Positions 21,733 to 30,644 of a stretch of DNA of 64,000 bases are shown in pieces. Made by a program: the position numbers and the translations under genes. The stretch is from Pseudomonadota bacterium (lineage in GTDB: Bacteria > Pseudomonadota > Gammaproteobacteria > Xanthomonadales > Xanthomonadaceae). Position 1 is the stretch's first letter, and the number at the start of each line of letters is the position of its first letter. The notes below the pieces were generated by a model. It did not search any database, was not told where the DNA came from, and worked only from the letters and a program-made list of their open reading frames with translations. The stretch is taken from assembly GCA_023388715.1 (NCBI GenBank), contig JAEWFT010000045.1, positions 1-64,000 on the forward strand, given 5' to 3'.

Positions 21733-22941
21733 ATGCGTTTGCGTTCGCTGTTGTTCGTCGCGCTGGCCACCGCCGGCATCGGCCTTGCCTCGGCCCAGGC
21801 CCCGGCGCCCACGCCGGCCAGGCCCGCCGCCGCCCTCAGCGATGCGCTGCCGATCCCCGAGGCGCCCGCGCCCGCGGTGTCGAAGGCCTGGCTGCTGATG
21901 GATTACGCCACCGGCAACGTGCTGGCGGGAGAGAACATCGACACCCCGGTGGAACCGGCCAGCATCACCAAGGTGATGACCAGCTACGTGATCGCCGCGG
22001 AGATGGCAGCGGGCAAGATCAAGCCGACCGACCAGGTGATGATGAGCGAGTACGCCTGGCGCACCGGCGGCGCCGGCACCGACGGCAGCTACAGTGGCTT
22101 CGAAGTCAACAAGACCGCGCCCCTGCTGGAGATGGAAAAGGGCATGGTGGTGCAGTCGGGCAACGACGCCGCGATCGCGCTGGCCGAGCACGTCGCCGGC
22201 AGCGAGGCCGCGTTCGCGCAGCTGATGAATGCTTACGCGAAGAAGATCGGGATGAAGAACTCGAACTTCGCCAACCCGCACGGGTTGCCGGCGGAGGGCC
22301 ACATCACCACCGCGCGCGACCTTGCCATCCTCGGCCGCGCGCTGATCCGCGATTTCCCCGAGGCGTACTCGTACAACAAGATCAAGGAGCTGACGGTCGG
22401 CCCGATCACCCAGCCGAACCGCAACCTGCTGCTGTGGCGCGACCCCAGCGTGGATGGCATCAAGACCGGCCACACCGCTGCCGCCGGCTACTGCCTGATG
22501 GCCTCGGCCAAGCGCGACGACCAGCGCCTGATCAGCGTGGTGATGGGCAATACCAGCGAGAACCAGCGCGCCGTTGATTCGCAGGCGCTGCTGAACTGGG
22601 GCTTCCGCTTCTACGAATCGCACCGCCTGCACGAGCCGGGCAAGGCCCTGGCCAGCCCGAAGCTGTGGAAGGGCGCCGCCGACCAGGTCGCGGTGGGCGT
22701 GGCGCAGCCGCTGCTGGTCACCACCCCGCGCGGCAAGTACGAGCAGCTGAAGGCGACCATGGACCTGCCCAAGGCGCTGGAAGCGCCGATCGCCAAGGGC
22801 CAGAAGATCGGCACGGTGAAGGTCACCCTGGATGGCAAGGTGGTGGCGCAGGCGCCGCTGGTCGCGCTGGCCGCGGTTGAGGAAGCCGGTTTCTTCAAGC
22901 GCCTGTGGCATGAGCTGCTGCTGTGGTGGCAGTCGGTCTGA
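21733..22941 (+). CDS. dacC: D-alanyl-D-alanine carboxypeptidase (PBP5/6 family)
   Basis: Periplasmic low-molecular-weight PBP that trims the terminal D-Ala of peptidoglycan stem peptides. 402 aa. Signal peptide (about 1-20), Ser77-x-x-Lys80 in SITK, Ser142-Gly-Asn144, Lys244-Thr-Gly246, then the PBP5 C-terminal beta domain and an amphipathic membrane anchor ending in WHELLLWWQSV. The start is fixed by CCAGGAG nine bases upstream. The symbol could equally be dacA. Confidence 0.95.
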   Translation: MRLRSLLFVALATAGIGLASAQAPAPTPARPAAALSDALPIPEAPAPAVSKAWLLMDYATGNVLAGENIDTPVEPASITKVMTSYVIAAEMAAGKIKPTDQVMMSEYAWRTGGAGTDGSYSGFEVNKTAPLLEMEKGMVVQSGNDAAIALAEHVAGSEAAFAQLMNAYAKKIGMKNSNFANPHGLPAEGHITTARDLAILGRALIRDFPEAYSYNKIKELTVGPITQPNRNLLLWRDPSVDGIKTGHTAAAGYCLMASAKRDDQRLISVVMGNTSENQRAVDSQALLNWGFRFYESHRLHEPGKALASPKLWKGAADQVAVGVAQPLLVTTPRGKYEQLKATMDLPKALEAPIAKGQKIGTVKVTLDGKVVAQAPLVALAAVEEAGFFKRLWHELLLWWQSV

Positions 22942-22969
22942 TCGACGCGGCCGCCATCGCGCGTTGAAG

Positions 22970-22989
22970 ATGGGGCCCGCGGGCCCCAT
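22970..22989 (+). terminator. Palindromic hairpin between dacC and ybeD
   Basis: Perfect 20-bp palindrome ATGGGGCCCGC-GGGCCCCAT. No T tract follows and it ends only nine bases before the ybeD start, so it may also influence ybeD translation rather than only terminate dacC. Confidence 0.5.
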
Positions 22990-22998
22990 CATCGGCGG

Positions 22999-23277
22999 AT
23001 GGACATCCATTCCGACAACCCCGACCACGGCTTCCAGTTCCCCGGCACCTTCGAGCTCTCGGCGATGGGCCCGGCCGACAAGGACCTGGAGACCGCGCTG
23101 CCCACCGCCCTGCTCGACGCCGGCATCGAAGTGCTGCACGAGTCGGTGAACTGGAAGCATTCCTCGACCGGCCGCTTCGTGTCGGTGCGCATCCAGTTCC
23201 GCGCCGCCTCGCGCGAGGAGTACGACCGCGCGCACCAGGCGCTGCGCGAGCATCCCGAGGTGAAGTGGACGCTGTGA
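22999..23277 (+). CDS. ybeD: YbeD-like DUF493 protein
   Basis: 92 aa, single small alpha/beta (ACT-like) domain of DUF493, with the typical FPGTFELSAMG start and a C-terminal VKWTL. In gammaproteobacteria this gene commonly lies between a D,D-carboxypeptidase and lipB, as here. Role is not established; a regulatory link to lipoylation is only suggested by position. Confidence 0.9.
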   Translation: MDIHSDNPDHGFQFPGTFELSAMGPADKDLETALPTALLDAGIEVLHESVNWKHSSTGRFVSVRIQFRAASREEYDRAHQALREHPEVKWTL

Positions 23278-23323
23278 GGTCGCCCGCGCCCTCCCTTGCG
23301 CAGCAGGGGAGGGTTGGGGAGGG

Positions 23324-24025
23324 GTGCGTCTGGTGACGACGCCCGGTCAATCCCCTTCCGATCCAGGCGGCGCGCGCGCGATCGTGCGCGACCTTGGCCG
23401 CCAGCCCTACCAACCGGTCTGGCGCGCGATGCAGGCCTTCACCGACGCCCGCGATGACGCCACGCCGGATGAGCTCTGGCTGGTCGAGCACGAGCCGGTG
23501 TTCACCCTTGGCCAGGCCGGCAAGCCGGAGCACGTGCTGATGCCCGGCGAGATCCCGGTGCTGCACGTCGACCGCGGCGGCCAGGTCACATACCACGGGC
23601 CCGGCCAGATCGTGGCGTATCCGCTGCTGGACCTGAAGCGGCTCAGGATCGGCGTGCGCGAGTACGTCTGCCGGATCGAACAGGCGGTGATCGACACCCT
23701 GGCCGAATGGAACATCGAAGGCGCGCGCAAGGACGGCGCGCCCGGCGTGTACGTGGGCGGTGCCAAGATCGCCGCGCTCGGCATCCGCGTGCGCCGCGGC
23801 TGCACCTTCCACGGCCTGGCCTTCAACATCGAAGGCCGCAGCACCGCGCCGTTCCAGTGCATCAATCCCTGCGGCTACGCCGGGCTGGAAGTGGTGGCCC
23901 TGCAGGACTTCGGCGGCCCGGCGTCGCTGGACGCGGTGAAGCCGGTGCTGCTGGAGCAGATGGCGCGGCAGTTCGGACTGTCGCTGGCCCCCGAGCAGGC
24001 GCTGCCGCCGCAATTGGCCGCCTGA
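23324..24025 (+). CDS. lipB: LipB, octanoyl-ACP:protein octanoyltransferase
   Basis: Transfers octanoate from acyl carrier protein to the lipoyl domains of 2-oxoacid dehydrogenases and GcvH. 233 aa. Seen: GGQVTYHGPGQ, the catalytic Lys148 in GGAKIAALG and Cys183 in INPCGYAG. GTG at 23324 is taken as start; a GTG at 23333 is possible. lipA follows 24 bases later with a promoter of its own inside the gap. Confidence 0.95.
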   Translation: MRLVTTPGQSPSDPGGARAIVRDLGRQPYQPVWRAMQAFTDARDDATPDELWLVEHEPVFTLGQAGKPEHVLMPGEIPVLHVDRGGQVTYHGPGQIVAYPLLDLKRLRIGVREYVCRIEQAVIDTLAEWNIEGARKDGAPGVYVGGAKIAALGIRVRRGCTFHGLAFNIEGRSTAPFQCINPCGYAGLEVVALQDFGGPASLDAVKPVLLEQMARQFGLSLAPEQALPPQLAA

Positions 24026-24037
24026 GCGCCGGTGGGC

Positions 24038-24043
24038 GATAAT
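24038..24043 (+). promoter_or_regulatory. -10 element of a likely leaderless lipA promoter
   Basis: GATAAT ends six bases before the lipA ATG at 24050. TTGGCC at 24014-24019, 18 bases upstream, is a plausible -35 lying in the end of lipB. Confidence 0.55.
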
Positions 24044-24049
24044 TCCCCG

Positions 24050-25066
24050 ATGGACATCACCAGCCCGCGCACCATCCCCGTTGCCATCGTCGCGGCGGAG
24101 GGCGCGCCCTCGCTGGAGCCCGGCGCGCGCCAGGTCGCCGACGCCAAGATCGGCCGTTCGCCGGTGACCTTTGCCGACGCCCCGGTGCTGCGCAAGCCGA
24201 GCTGGATCCGCGTGCGCATTCCGTCCGGCAACGCGGTGCAGACGCTCAAAGCCAAGCTGCGCGAGAACCGGCTGGTCACGGTGTGCGAGGAAGCCAGTTG
24301 CCCGAACATCCACGAATGCTTCGGCCATGGCACCGCCACCTTCATGATCCTCGGCGAGGTCTGCACCCGCCGCTGCAGCTTCTGCGACGTGGCCCACGGG
24401 CGCCCCAAGCCGCCGGACCCGGTGGAGCCGCTGCGGCTGGCGCAGACGGTGAAGGACATGGGCCTGCGCTACGTGGTGGTCACCAGCGTCGATCGCGATG
24501 ACCTGCGCGACGGCGGCGCCGGGCACTTCGTCGACTGCATCAGCGCGATCCGTGAGATGGCGCCGGGTACCCGGATCGAGATCCTGACCCCGGATTTCCG
24601 TGGCAAGGGACGGATGGAGCGCGCGCTGGAGATCCTGGCGGCCAACCCGCCGGACGTGTTCAACCACAACGTGGAGACCGTGCCGGAGCTGTACCGCAAC
24701 GTGCGCCCCGGCGCCGACTACCAGTGGTCGCTGACCCTGCTGCAGAAGTTCAAGGCGCAGCATCCGTCGGTGCCGACCAAGAGCGGCATCATGCTTGGGC
24801 TGGGCGAGACCATGGAGCAGGTGCAGGGCACGCTGCGCGACCTGCGCGCGCACGACGTCGAGATGGTCACCATCGGCCAGTACCTGCAGCCTTCGCCCGC
24901 CCACCACCCGGTGCTGCGCTACCCGACGCCCGAGGAGTACCAGGCGCTGGCCGACTACGGGCATGCGCTGGGCTTCTCGCACGTCGCCTCGGGGCCAATG
25001 GTGCGCTCCAGCTACCACGCCGACCGCCAGGCGGCGGAAGCGGCCGGCGCCCGCGCCGCGGGCTGA
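24050..25066 (+). CDS. lipA: LipA, lipoyl synthase (radical SAM)
   Basis: Inserts two sulfurs into protein-bound octanoyl groups. 338 aa. Seen: the auxiliary-cluster cysteines Cys79, Cys84, Cys90 in CEEASCPNIHEC and the radical-SAM cysteines Cys105, Cys109, Cys112 in CTRRCSFC. The C-terminal RSSYHAD contains the Arg-Ser-Ser motif that ligates the auxiliary cluster. The start at 24050 fits the -10 box at -12 to -7; an upstream GTG at 24032 would add six residues but lies across that box. Confidence 0.97.
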   Translation: MDITSPRTIPVAIVAAEGAPSLEPGARQVADAKIGRSPVTFADAPVLRKPSWIRVRIPSGNAVQTLKAKLRENRLVTVCEEASCPNIHECFGHGTATFMILGEVCTRRCSFCDVAHGRPKPPDPVEPLRLAQTVKDMGLRYVVVTSVDRDDLRDGGAGHFVDCISAIREMAPGTRIEILTPDFRGKGRMERALEILAANPPDVFNHNVETVPELYRNVRPGADYQWSLTLLQKFKAQHPSVPTKSGIMLGLGETMEQVQGTLRDLRAHDVEMVTIGQYLQPSPAHHPVLRYPTPEEYQALADYGHALGFSHVASGPMVRSSYHADRQAAEAAGARAAG

Positions 25067-25243
25067 GGTTGGCGGCGCCCGGGGCGCCGAACAGGGGCCG
25101 TTCACACAGCCCGCCGCGTGGCGGCTACAGTGGGATCAACGACCGAGCCGGCGCGAACTTCCGGCACTGGCGCAAGGTCGTATCGTCACTTGATGCTGTC
25201 CGCAGTCCCGTCCACCGAACGGTCCCCCGCCGTGGAAGTCCCG

Positions 25244-27424
25244 ATGACCCGTAGCCGCTCCCTGCTTGCCCTTTCCCTCGGCCTGGCGCTGGCCGCCCCG
25301 TTCATGCTGATGGCGCGCAGCAGCGCGATCAGCCTGCCCGCCGCGCCTACCCAGGACCAGGCCACGACCGCGCGGATGGTCTATGGGCTGCTGTCCGACA
25401 GCCGCTACGCCTACCGCCCGCGCGCGCTGGATGACGCCCTGTCGCGGGAAATCCTGGAGGGCTACCTGGAGGCGCTGGATCCGTCCAAGCTGTTCCTCAC
25501 CGCACAGGACGTGGCCGGCTTCCAGAAATACGCCACCCGCCTGGACGACGCGATCAAGGGCGGCGACCTGGCCCCGGCTTGGGACATCTTCGGGGTCTAC
25601 CGCCAGCGCGCCGAGGAGCGCATCGCGCACGCGCGCCAGCTGCTGAAGGGCAACTTCGACTTCACCGCCAGCGACCGCTACGCCTACGACCGCAAGGAGG
25701 CGCCGTGGGCGGATGCCGCCGGCCTCGACGTGCTGTGGAAGCAGTCGGTCAAGAACGACTGGCTGCGGCTCAAGCTGGCCGGCAAGCAGCCCGACGAGAT
25801 CCGCAAGACGCTGGACAAGCGCTATGCCAACCAGCTCTCCAGCCTGCAGGAACTCAAGGGCGACGAGGTCTTCCAGAGCTTCCTCAACGCCTATGCCGGC
25901 AGCATCGACCCGCACACCGATTACCTGACCCCGCGCAGCGCGGAGAACTTCAACGTCTCGATGTCCAACTCGCTGGAGGGGATTGGCGCGGTGCTGTTCA
26001 AGCAGGACGACGTGATCGTGATCCGCGAGGTGGTGCCCGGTGGCCCGGCGATGCGCAGCGGCCAGCTGAAGTCGGGCGACCGCATCGTCGGCGTCGGCCA
26101 GGGCGCCTCGGGCGAGGTCAAGGACGTGGTCGGCTGGCGCACCGATGATGCGGTGCAACTGATCCGTGGCGCCGCCAACAGCCAAGTGCGCCTCGACATC
26201 GTCCCCGCCGAGGCGCCGCTGGACAGCAAGCCGGTGCGGGTGCTGCTCACCCGCGCCAAGGTGCGGCTGGAGGACGCACGCGCCAAGGCCGAGACCATCG
26301 TGATCCCCGCCGCCGGCGACCAGCCGCAGCGCCGGATCGGCGTGGTCAAGCTGCCGGGCTTCTACCAGGACTTCGACGCGCGCCGGCGCAACGACAAGGA
26401 CTACGCGTCCGCCACCCGCGACGTCACCCGCATGCTGTCGCAGTTCCGCGCGCAGAAGGTCGACGGCGTGGTGCTGGACCTGCGCAACAACGGCGGCGGT
26501 TCGCTCAACGAAGCGGTCGAGCTCACCGGCCTGTTCATCGACCAGGGCCCGGTGGTGCAGGTGCGCGAATCCGGCGGCCGGGTCAGCGTGCAGCACGACC
26601 GCGACCGCGGGGTGGCCTGGGACGGGCCGCTGGCGGTGCTGGTCAACCGTGCCTCGGCGTCGGCATCGGAAATCGTGGCCGGCGCGATCCAGGACTACGG
26701 GCGCGGGCTGGTGATCGGCGAGACCACCTTCGGCAAGGGCACGGTGCAGAACCTGGTCGACCTCGACCGCTGGCCGGCCAACGAGAAGCCGCGCTTCGGC
26801 CAGGTCAAGCTGACCATCGCCCAGTTCTTCCGCCCCGGCGGCAGCAGCACGCAGAACAAGGGCGTGGTGCCGGACGTGAGCTTCCCGGTCAGCGTCGACG
26901 CCAACGAGTACGGCGAGAGCACCTACGACAACGCGCTGCCGTGGACCCGGATCGCCGCGGTCCCGCATACCCGCTACGGCAACTTCGCGCCGCTGCTGGG
27001 CCAGCTGGATGCGCGCCACGACGCGCGCGCCGCCAACGACGTCGAGTACCAGTGGTGGGTCGAGGACGTGCGCACCTTCCGCGAGGAGCAGGCGAAGAAG
27101 GCGATCTCGCTCAACGAGGCCGAGCGCCGCGCCGAGCGCGACAAGTTCGACGCGCAGCGCAAGTTCCGCATGGCCGAGCGCAAGCGCCTGGGGATCGAGC
27201 TCGACCCGCTGCTGGAGGCGCGTTCCGACGACGGCCTGCTGGCCGACGAGCGCAACGTGGCCGAGTCGGTGGCGCGCGAGCAGGCGGCGGAGAAGGTCAC
27301 CGATCCGCTGCTGCGGGCGTCGGCGGCGATCCTGGGCGATGCGATCGGGCTGCTTGGCAAGGACGCGAAGCTGGCGGCGCAGGTGCTGCCCGAGGCGCGC
27401 ACCGCCGGGCACTGGGTGGACTGA
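25244..27424 (+). CDS. prc: Prc/Tsp, periplasmic tail-specific protease (S41)
   Basis: Serine/lysine protease that degrades proteins with nonpolar C-termini and processes penicillin-binding proteins. 726 aa. Signal peptide (about 1-25), DUF3340-like N-domain, PDZ domain at about 245-330 (GIGAVLF, GDRIVGVGQG), S41 core with the Ser in ASASASE (470-476) and Lys498 in ETTFGKGTVQ, then the helical C-terminal region. The start at 25244 is preceded by GGAAGT. TACAGT at about 25126 is a candidate -10 for a 110-base leader. Confidence 0.95.
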   Translation: MTRSRSLLALSLGLALAAPFMLMARSSAISLPAAPTQDQATTARMVYGLLSDSRYAYRPRALDDALSREILEGYLEALDPSKLFLTAQDVAGFQKYATRLDDAIKGGDLAPAWDIFGVYRQRAEERIAHARQLLKGNFDFTASDRYAYDRKEAPWADAAGLDVLWKQSVKNDWLRLKLAGKQPDEIRKTLDKRYANQLSSLQELKGDEVFQSFLNAYAGSIDPHTDYLTPRSAENFNVSMSNSLEGIGAVLFKQDDVIVIREVVPGGPAMRSGQLKSGDRIVGVGQGASGEVKDVVGWRTDDAVQLIRGAANSQVRLDIVPAEAPLDSKPVRVLLTRAKVRLEDARAKAETIVIPAAGDQPQRRIGVVKLPGFYQDFDARRRNDKDYASATRDVTRMLSQFRAQKVDGVVLDLRNNGGGSLNEAVELTGLFIDQGPVVQVRESGGRVSVQHDRDRGVAWDGPLAVLVNRASASASEIVAGAIQDYGRGLVIGETTFGKGTVQNLVDLDRWPANEKPRFGQVKLTIAQFFRPGGSSTQNKGVVPDVSFPVSVDANEYGESTYDNALPWTRIAAVPHTRYGNFAPLLGQLDARHDARAANDVEYQWWVEDVRTFREEQAKKAISLNEAERRAERDKFDAQRKFRMAERKRLGIELDPLLEARSDDGLLADERNVAESVAREQAAEKVTDPLLRASAAILGDAIGLLGKDAKLAAQVLPEARTAGHWVD

Positions 27425-27476
27425 CCCGCAGGCACGCCGCGGCCGGGGTTTCCGGCGATAATCCAGCTTCCTCGCG

Positions 27477-27498
27477 ACGGGCGCCTTCGGGCGCCCGT
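27477..27498 (+). terminator. UUCG-loop hairpin after prc
   Basis: Stem ACGGGCGCC / GGCGCCCGT with a TTCG tetraloop, 53 bases after the prc stop. A GATAAT hexamer (27457-27462) lies just upstream of it, so transcripts of the next gene starting there would carry the hairpin in their leader. Confidence 0.6.
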
Positions 27499-27527
27499 TC
27501 GCGTCCGGCCCCACCTCGGACCACCGC

Positions 27528-28415
27528 ATGCACACCCACGCCCCTGCCCGCCGCGGCCAAGTCGCGCTGGCGCTGGCCGCGCTCTACCTGATCTGGGGCT
27601 CGACCTACCTTGCGATCCGCTTCGCGCTGGAGGGCGGCTTTCCGCCATTCCTGCTCGGGGGGATCCGCTTCCTGGTGGCCGGTGGCCTGCTGTACGCCTT
27701 CCTGCGCCTGCGCGGGGTCGCCGCCCCAACGCGGCCGCAGTGGCGCAACGCGGCGGTGATGGGACTCCTGCTCCTGCTGCTGGGCAACGGACTGGTCAAC
27801 TACGGGGAGCAGACGGTGGCCTCCGGGATGACCGCAGTGATCGTATCGTCGTCGGCGCTGTGGATGGGCGTGTTCGCGGCGATGCGCGGGCACCGGCCGT
27901 CGCCGCTGGAGTGGTTCGGGCTCGGGCTTGGCTTCATCGGCGTGCTGTGGCTCAGCGCCGGCGGCAGCCTGGCCGCCACCCCGCTGGGGTTGGCCGCGTT
28001 GCTGGTCGCCTCGGTGGCGTGGTCGTTCGGTTCGATCTGGAGCAAGGGCCGCGACCTGCCGATGCCGTTCATGACCTCGGCCGCGCAGATGCTGTGCGGC
28101 GGCGTGGCGATGACGCTGCTGGGCCTGGCGCTGGGCGAGCGCTTCGACGGCCTGCCGACTGGGCACGCGATCGGCGCGTTCTGGTACCTGGTGGTGGCCG
28201 GCTCGCTGGCGGGCTTCTCGGCCTACATCTGGCTACTGCACCACGTGCGGCCCGCGCTCGCCACCAGCTATGCCTACGTCAATCCGGCGATCGCCGTCGT
28301 CCTCGGCGCGCTGATGGCGCACGAGCGCTTCGGCATGCGCGAACTGGTGGCGATGGGGGTCATCCTGGTGGGGGTGCTGGCGATCACCGTGGCCAAGTCC
28401 GGGGCAACGGAATGA
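27528..28415 (+). CDS. EamA-family exporter (YedA-like)
   Basis: Inner-membrane drug/metabolite transporter, 295 aa, ten predicted transmembrane segments in two EamA repeats. LYLIWGSTYLAIRFA near the N-terminus is the hallmark of the YedA/RhaT-type subgroup; ATSYAYVNPAIAVVLG marks the second repeat. Substrate unknown. Coupled by ATGA overlap to the next EamA gene. Confidence 0.92.
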   Translation: MHTHAPARRGQVALALAALYLIWGSTYLAIRFALEGGFPPFLLGGIRFLVAGGLLYAFLRLRGVAAPTRPQWRNAAVMGLLLLLLGNGLVNYGEQTVASGMTAVIVSSSALWMGVFAAMRGHRPSPLEWFGLGLGFIGVLWLSAGGSLAATPLGLAALLVASVAWSFGSIWSKGRDLPMPFMTSAAQMLCGGVAMTLLGLALGERFDGLPTGHAIGAFWYLVVAGSLAGFSAYIWLLHHVRPALATSYAYVNPAIAVVLGALMAHERFGMRELVAMGVILVGVLAITVAKSGATE

Positions 28416-29314
28416 TCGGGGCGATCGGCGAGCGCGGCCGCGGCCTGTGGGCAGCGGTGCTGTCGTTCCTGTTGTGGGGGGTGATGCCGCTGTACTGGCA
28501 CCTGCTCAAGGCGGTGCCGTCGCTGCAGATCGTGCTGCAGCGGATCGCCTGGAGCGCACTGTTCGTGGGCGCCTTCCTGCTCTGGCGCGACGGCCGCGGC
28601 TGGCTGAAGGCGGCGCTGGCGCAGCCGCGGCTGCGCTGGGCGCTGGCCGCGAGCGGGGTGCTGATCGCCTTCAACTGGGGCCTGTACATCTGGGCGGTGA
28701 ATGCCGGCCACGTGGTGGAAACCGCGCTGGGCTATTTCATCAACCCGCTGCTCAACGTGGTGATCGGCGTGCTATTCCTGAAGGAGCGGCTGCGGCCATG
28801 GCAATGGCTGTCGGTGGCGATCGCGGCGGCGGGCGTGCTGTGGCTGACCTTCCGCTACGGCAGCTTCCCGTGGATCGCGCTGGCGCTGGCGGCCTCGTTC
28901 GGCATGTACGGCGTGATCCGCAAGCTCGTGCCGGTGGACTCGGTGGTCGGCCTGGGGGTGGAGAGCGCCTACCTGCTCCCGCCCGTGCTGGCGCTGCTGC
29001 TCTGGCTGGAGGCGAGCGGGCAGGGCGTGCTCGGCGCGGGCCACGGCGCCGGAACCTGGGTGCTGCTGGTGCTGTCGGGGATCGCCACCGCCCTGCCGCT
29101 GGTGGGCTTTGCCTACGCGGTGCGTCGGATCTCGCTGACCAGCGTCGGCATCCTGCAGTACATCGCGCCCACCCTGCAGTTCCTGATCGGGGTGTTCATC
29201 CTCGACGAGCCGTTCGACCGCGCGCGGCTGGTCGGCTTCGCCTGCATCTGGCTCGCCCTGCTGGTGTTCGCCGGCGAGGGCCTGCTGCGATCCCGTCGCG
29301 CCGTGGCGGCCTGA
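28412..29314 (+). CDS. rarD: RarD, EamA-family transporter
   Basis: 300 aa, ten transmembrane segments. Sequence marks of RarD: GVMPLYWHLL near the N-terminus, FNWGLYIWAVNAGHVVETALGYF region (FNWGLYIWAVN seen), IQYIAPTLQFL-type motif near the end (LQYIAPTLQFLIGVF). Named after chloramphenicol resistance phenotypes in other bacteria, true substrate unknown. Overlaps the previous exporter gene by four bases. Convergent with the ABC operon. Confidence 0.92.
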   Translation: MIGAIGERGRGLWAAVLSFLLWGVMPLYWHLLKAVPSLQIVLQRIAWSALFVGAFLLWRDGRGWLKAALAQPRLRWALAASGVLIAFNWGLYIWAVNAGHVVETALGYFINPLLNVVIGVLFLKERLRPWQWLSVAIAAAGVLWLTFRYGSFPWIALALAASFGMYGVIRKLVPVDSVVGLGVESAYLLPPVLALLLWLEASGQGVLGAGHGAGTWVLLVLSGIATALPLVGFAYAVRRISLTSVGILQYIAPTLQFLIGVFILDEPFDRARLVGFACIWLALLVFAGEGLLRSRRAVAA

Positions 29315-29317
29315 GGC

Positions 29318-30634
29318 TCAGGCGCCGCGCAGGGCCTCGGTGACCGGCAGCCGTGCTGCGCGAAGTGCGGGGAACAGGCCACCCACCAGACCGATGCCCA
29401 GCGCCCACTTCAGGCCGGTCCACAGCAGCTCCGGGGTGACCCGGAACTGGAACACCACCTGGCTGAAGTTCTGCCCCAGCGTGCTCACCGTATAGCCGTT
29501 GAACACCAGCCACGCGATGCCGGCGCCGAGAAGACCGCCGAGCAGCGCCAGCAGCATCGTCTCCAGCATCACCGCGGTGACCACCGGCAGCCCGCGGAAG
29601 CCCAGTGCGCGCAGGGTGGCGATCTCGCGCGCGCGGCGGGCGACCGCCGCGTACATCGTGTTGAGCGCGCCGAATACCGCGCCGATCGCCATGATCGTGC
29701 CGATCACGGTGCCCAGGATGCGGATCAGCCGGGCCAGCCCCTCCGACTGCTTGCCGAAGTAGTCGCGGGTGGTCTCGACGTCGAGCTTGAGCCGCGGGTC
29801 GGCGGCGAGCGCGGCTTTCAGCTGGCGGAAGCCGTCGTCGCCCGCGAGCTTGACCGTCATCGACTGGTAGGCCGGGCGCTGGTAGGCCGGCGCCAGCACC
29901 TCGGCATCGGCCCACAGCTCGGAGTCATGGGCATCGCCCGACGCGAACACGCCGACCACGGTCCATTGCTGGTTCGCGAGCTTCATCTGCTTGCCCACGT
30001 CCAGCCCGCGGAACTGCTGCTGCGCGCCGCGGCCGACCACGATCTCGCGCAGGCCGGGCGTGAACCGGCGGCCTTCGACGATCTTCAGCTGCGGCCGGAT
30101 CGTCCAGCCCGCCGGGCCGACGCCGCGGAACTGCACGTTGGCGTCGGTGCCGTCGGCCATGGTCGGCAGGTTCACCACCTGCGACAGCTCGGGCGAGGCC
30201 AGCGGCTTGCCTTCGGCGTCGCGCGCGATGCCTGGCAGCGCCGCCAGCAGCGGCGCCTGGTCGCGGGTGATGACCGAGTTGGTTTCGGCCTGCGAGCCGC
30301 CGCGCAACAGGATCGCGCTGTCGGTGCTGCCGGTGCTGGCCAGCGTGGCCTTGAAGCCTTCGCCCATCGCCAGCATCGCCACCAGCACGCCGACCACGCC
30401 GGCAATGCCGACCACGATCACCAGCGAGGCGCCCCAGCGCTGCGGCAGACCGGCAATCCCGATCTTCGCCGCCTCGCGCGCCAGCCGGCCGCTGCGCGAG
30501 AACGCCAGCCACAGCGCTAGCGCCACCGCCAGCACTGGCATCACGAACCAGGGCAGCGCGATCCACGCGCCCAGTGCCGCCATGAGCAGCACGACCGTGA
30601 GCAGGCCGGCCAGGAATCCCTTGAATCGCTTCAT
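29318..30634 (-). CDS. ABC transporter permease, MacB/FtsX type (second of two)
   Basis: 438 aa. N-terminal membrane helices, a large periplasmic MacB-type domain (about 100-300) and a C-terminal three-helix FtsX domain ending in ALRAARLPVTEALRG. An extra pair of hydrophobic segments precedes the usual first helix, which is uncommon. Start at 30634 has GAGGAG upstream. Last gene of an operon with adaptor, ATPase and a second permease. Confidence 0.93.
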   Translation of the reverse strand: MKRFKGFLAGLLTVVLLMAALGAWIALPWFVMPVLAVALALWLAFSRSGRLAREAAKIGIAGLPQRWGASLVIVVGIAGVVGVLVAMLAMGEGFKATLASTGSTDSAILLRGGSQAETNSVITRDQAPLLAALPGIARDAEGKPLASPELSQVVNLPTMADGTDANVQFRGVGPAGWTIRPQLKIVEGRRFTPGLREIVVGRGAQQQFRGLDVGKQMKLANQQWTVVGVFASGDAHDSELWADAEVLAPAYQRPAYQSMTVKLAGDDGFRQLKAALAADPRLKLDVETTRDYFGKQSEGLARLIRILGTVIGTIMAIGAVFGALNTMYAAVARRAREIATLRALGFRGLPVVTAVMLETMLLALLGGLLGAGIAWLVFNGYTVSTLGQNFSQVVFQFRVTPELLWTGLKWALGIGLVGGLFPALRAARLPVTEALRGA

Positions 30635-30644
30635 CTGCGGCTCC

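Noticed and set aside
25118..25243. N-terminal extension of Prc from an earlier start
   Set aside because: The residues upstream of 25244 are not part of the Prc family and a good ribosome site plus signal peptide start at 25244.
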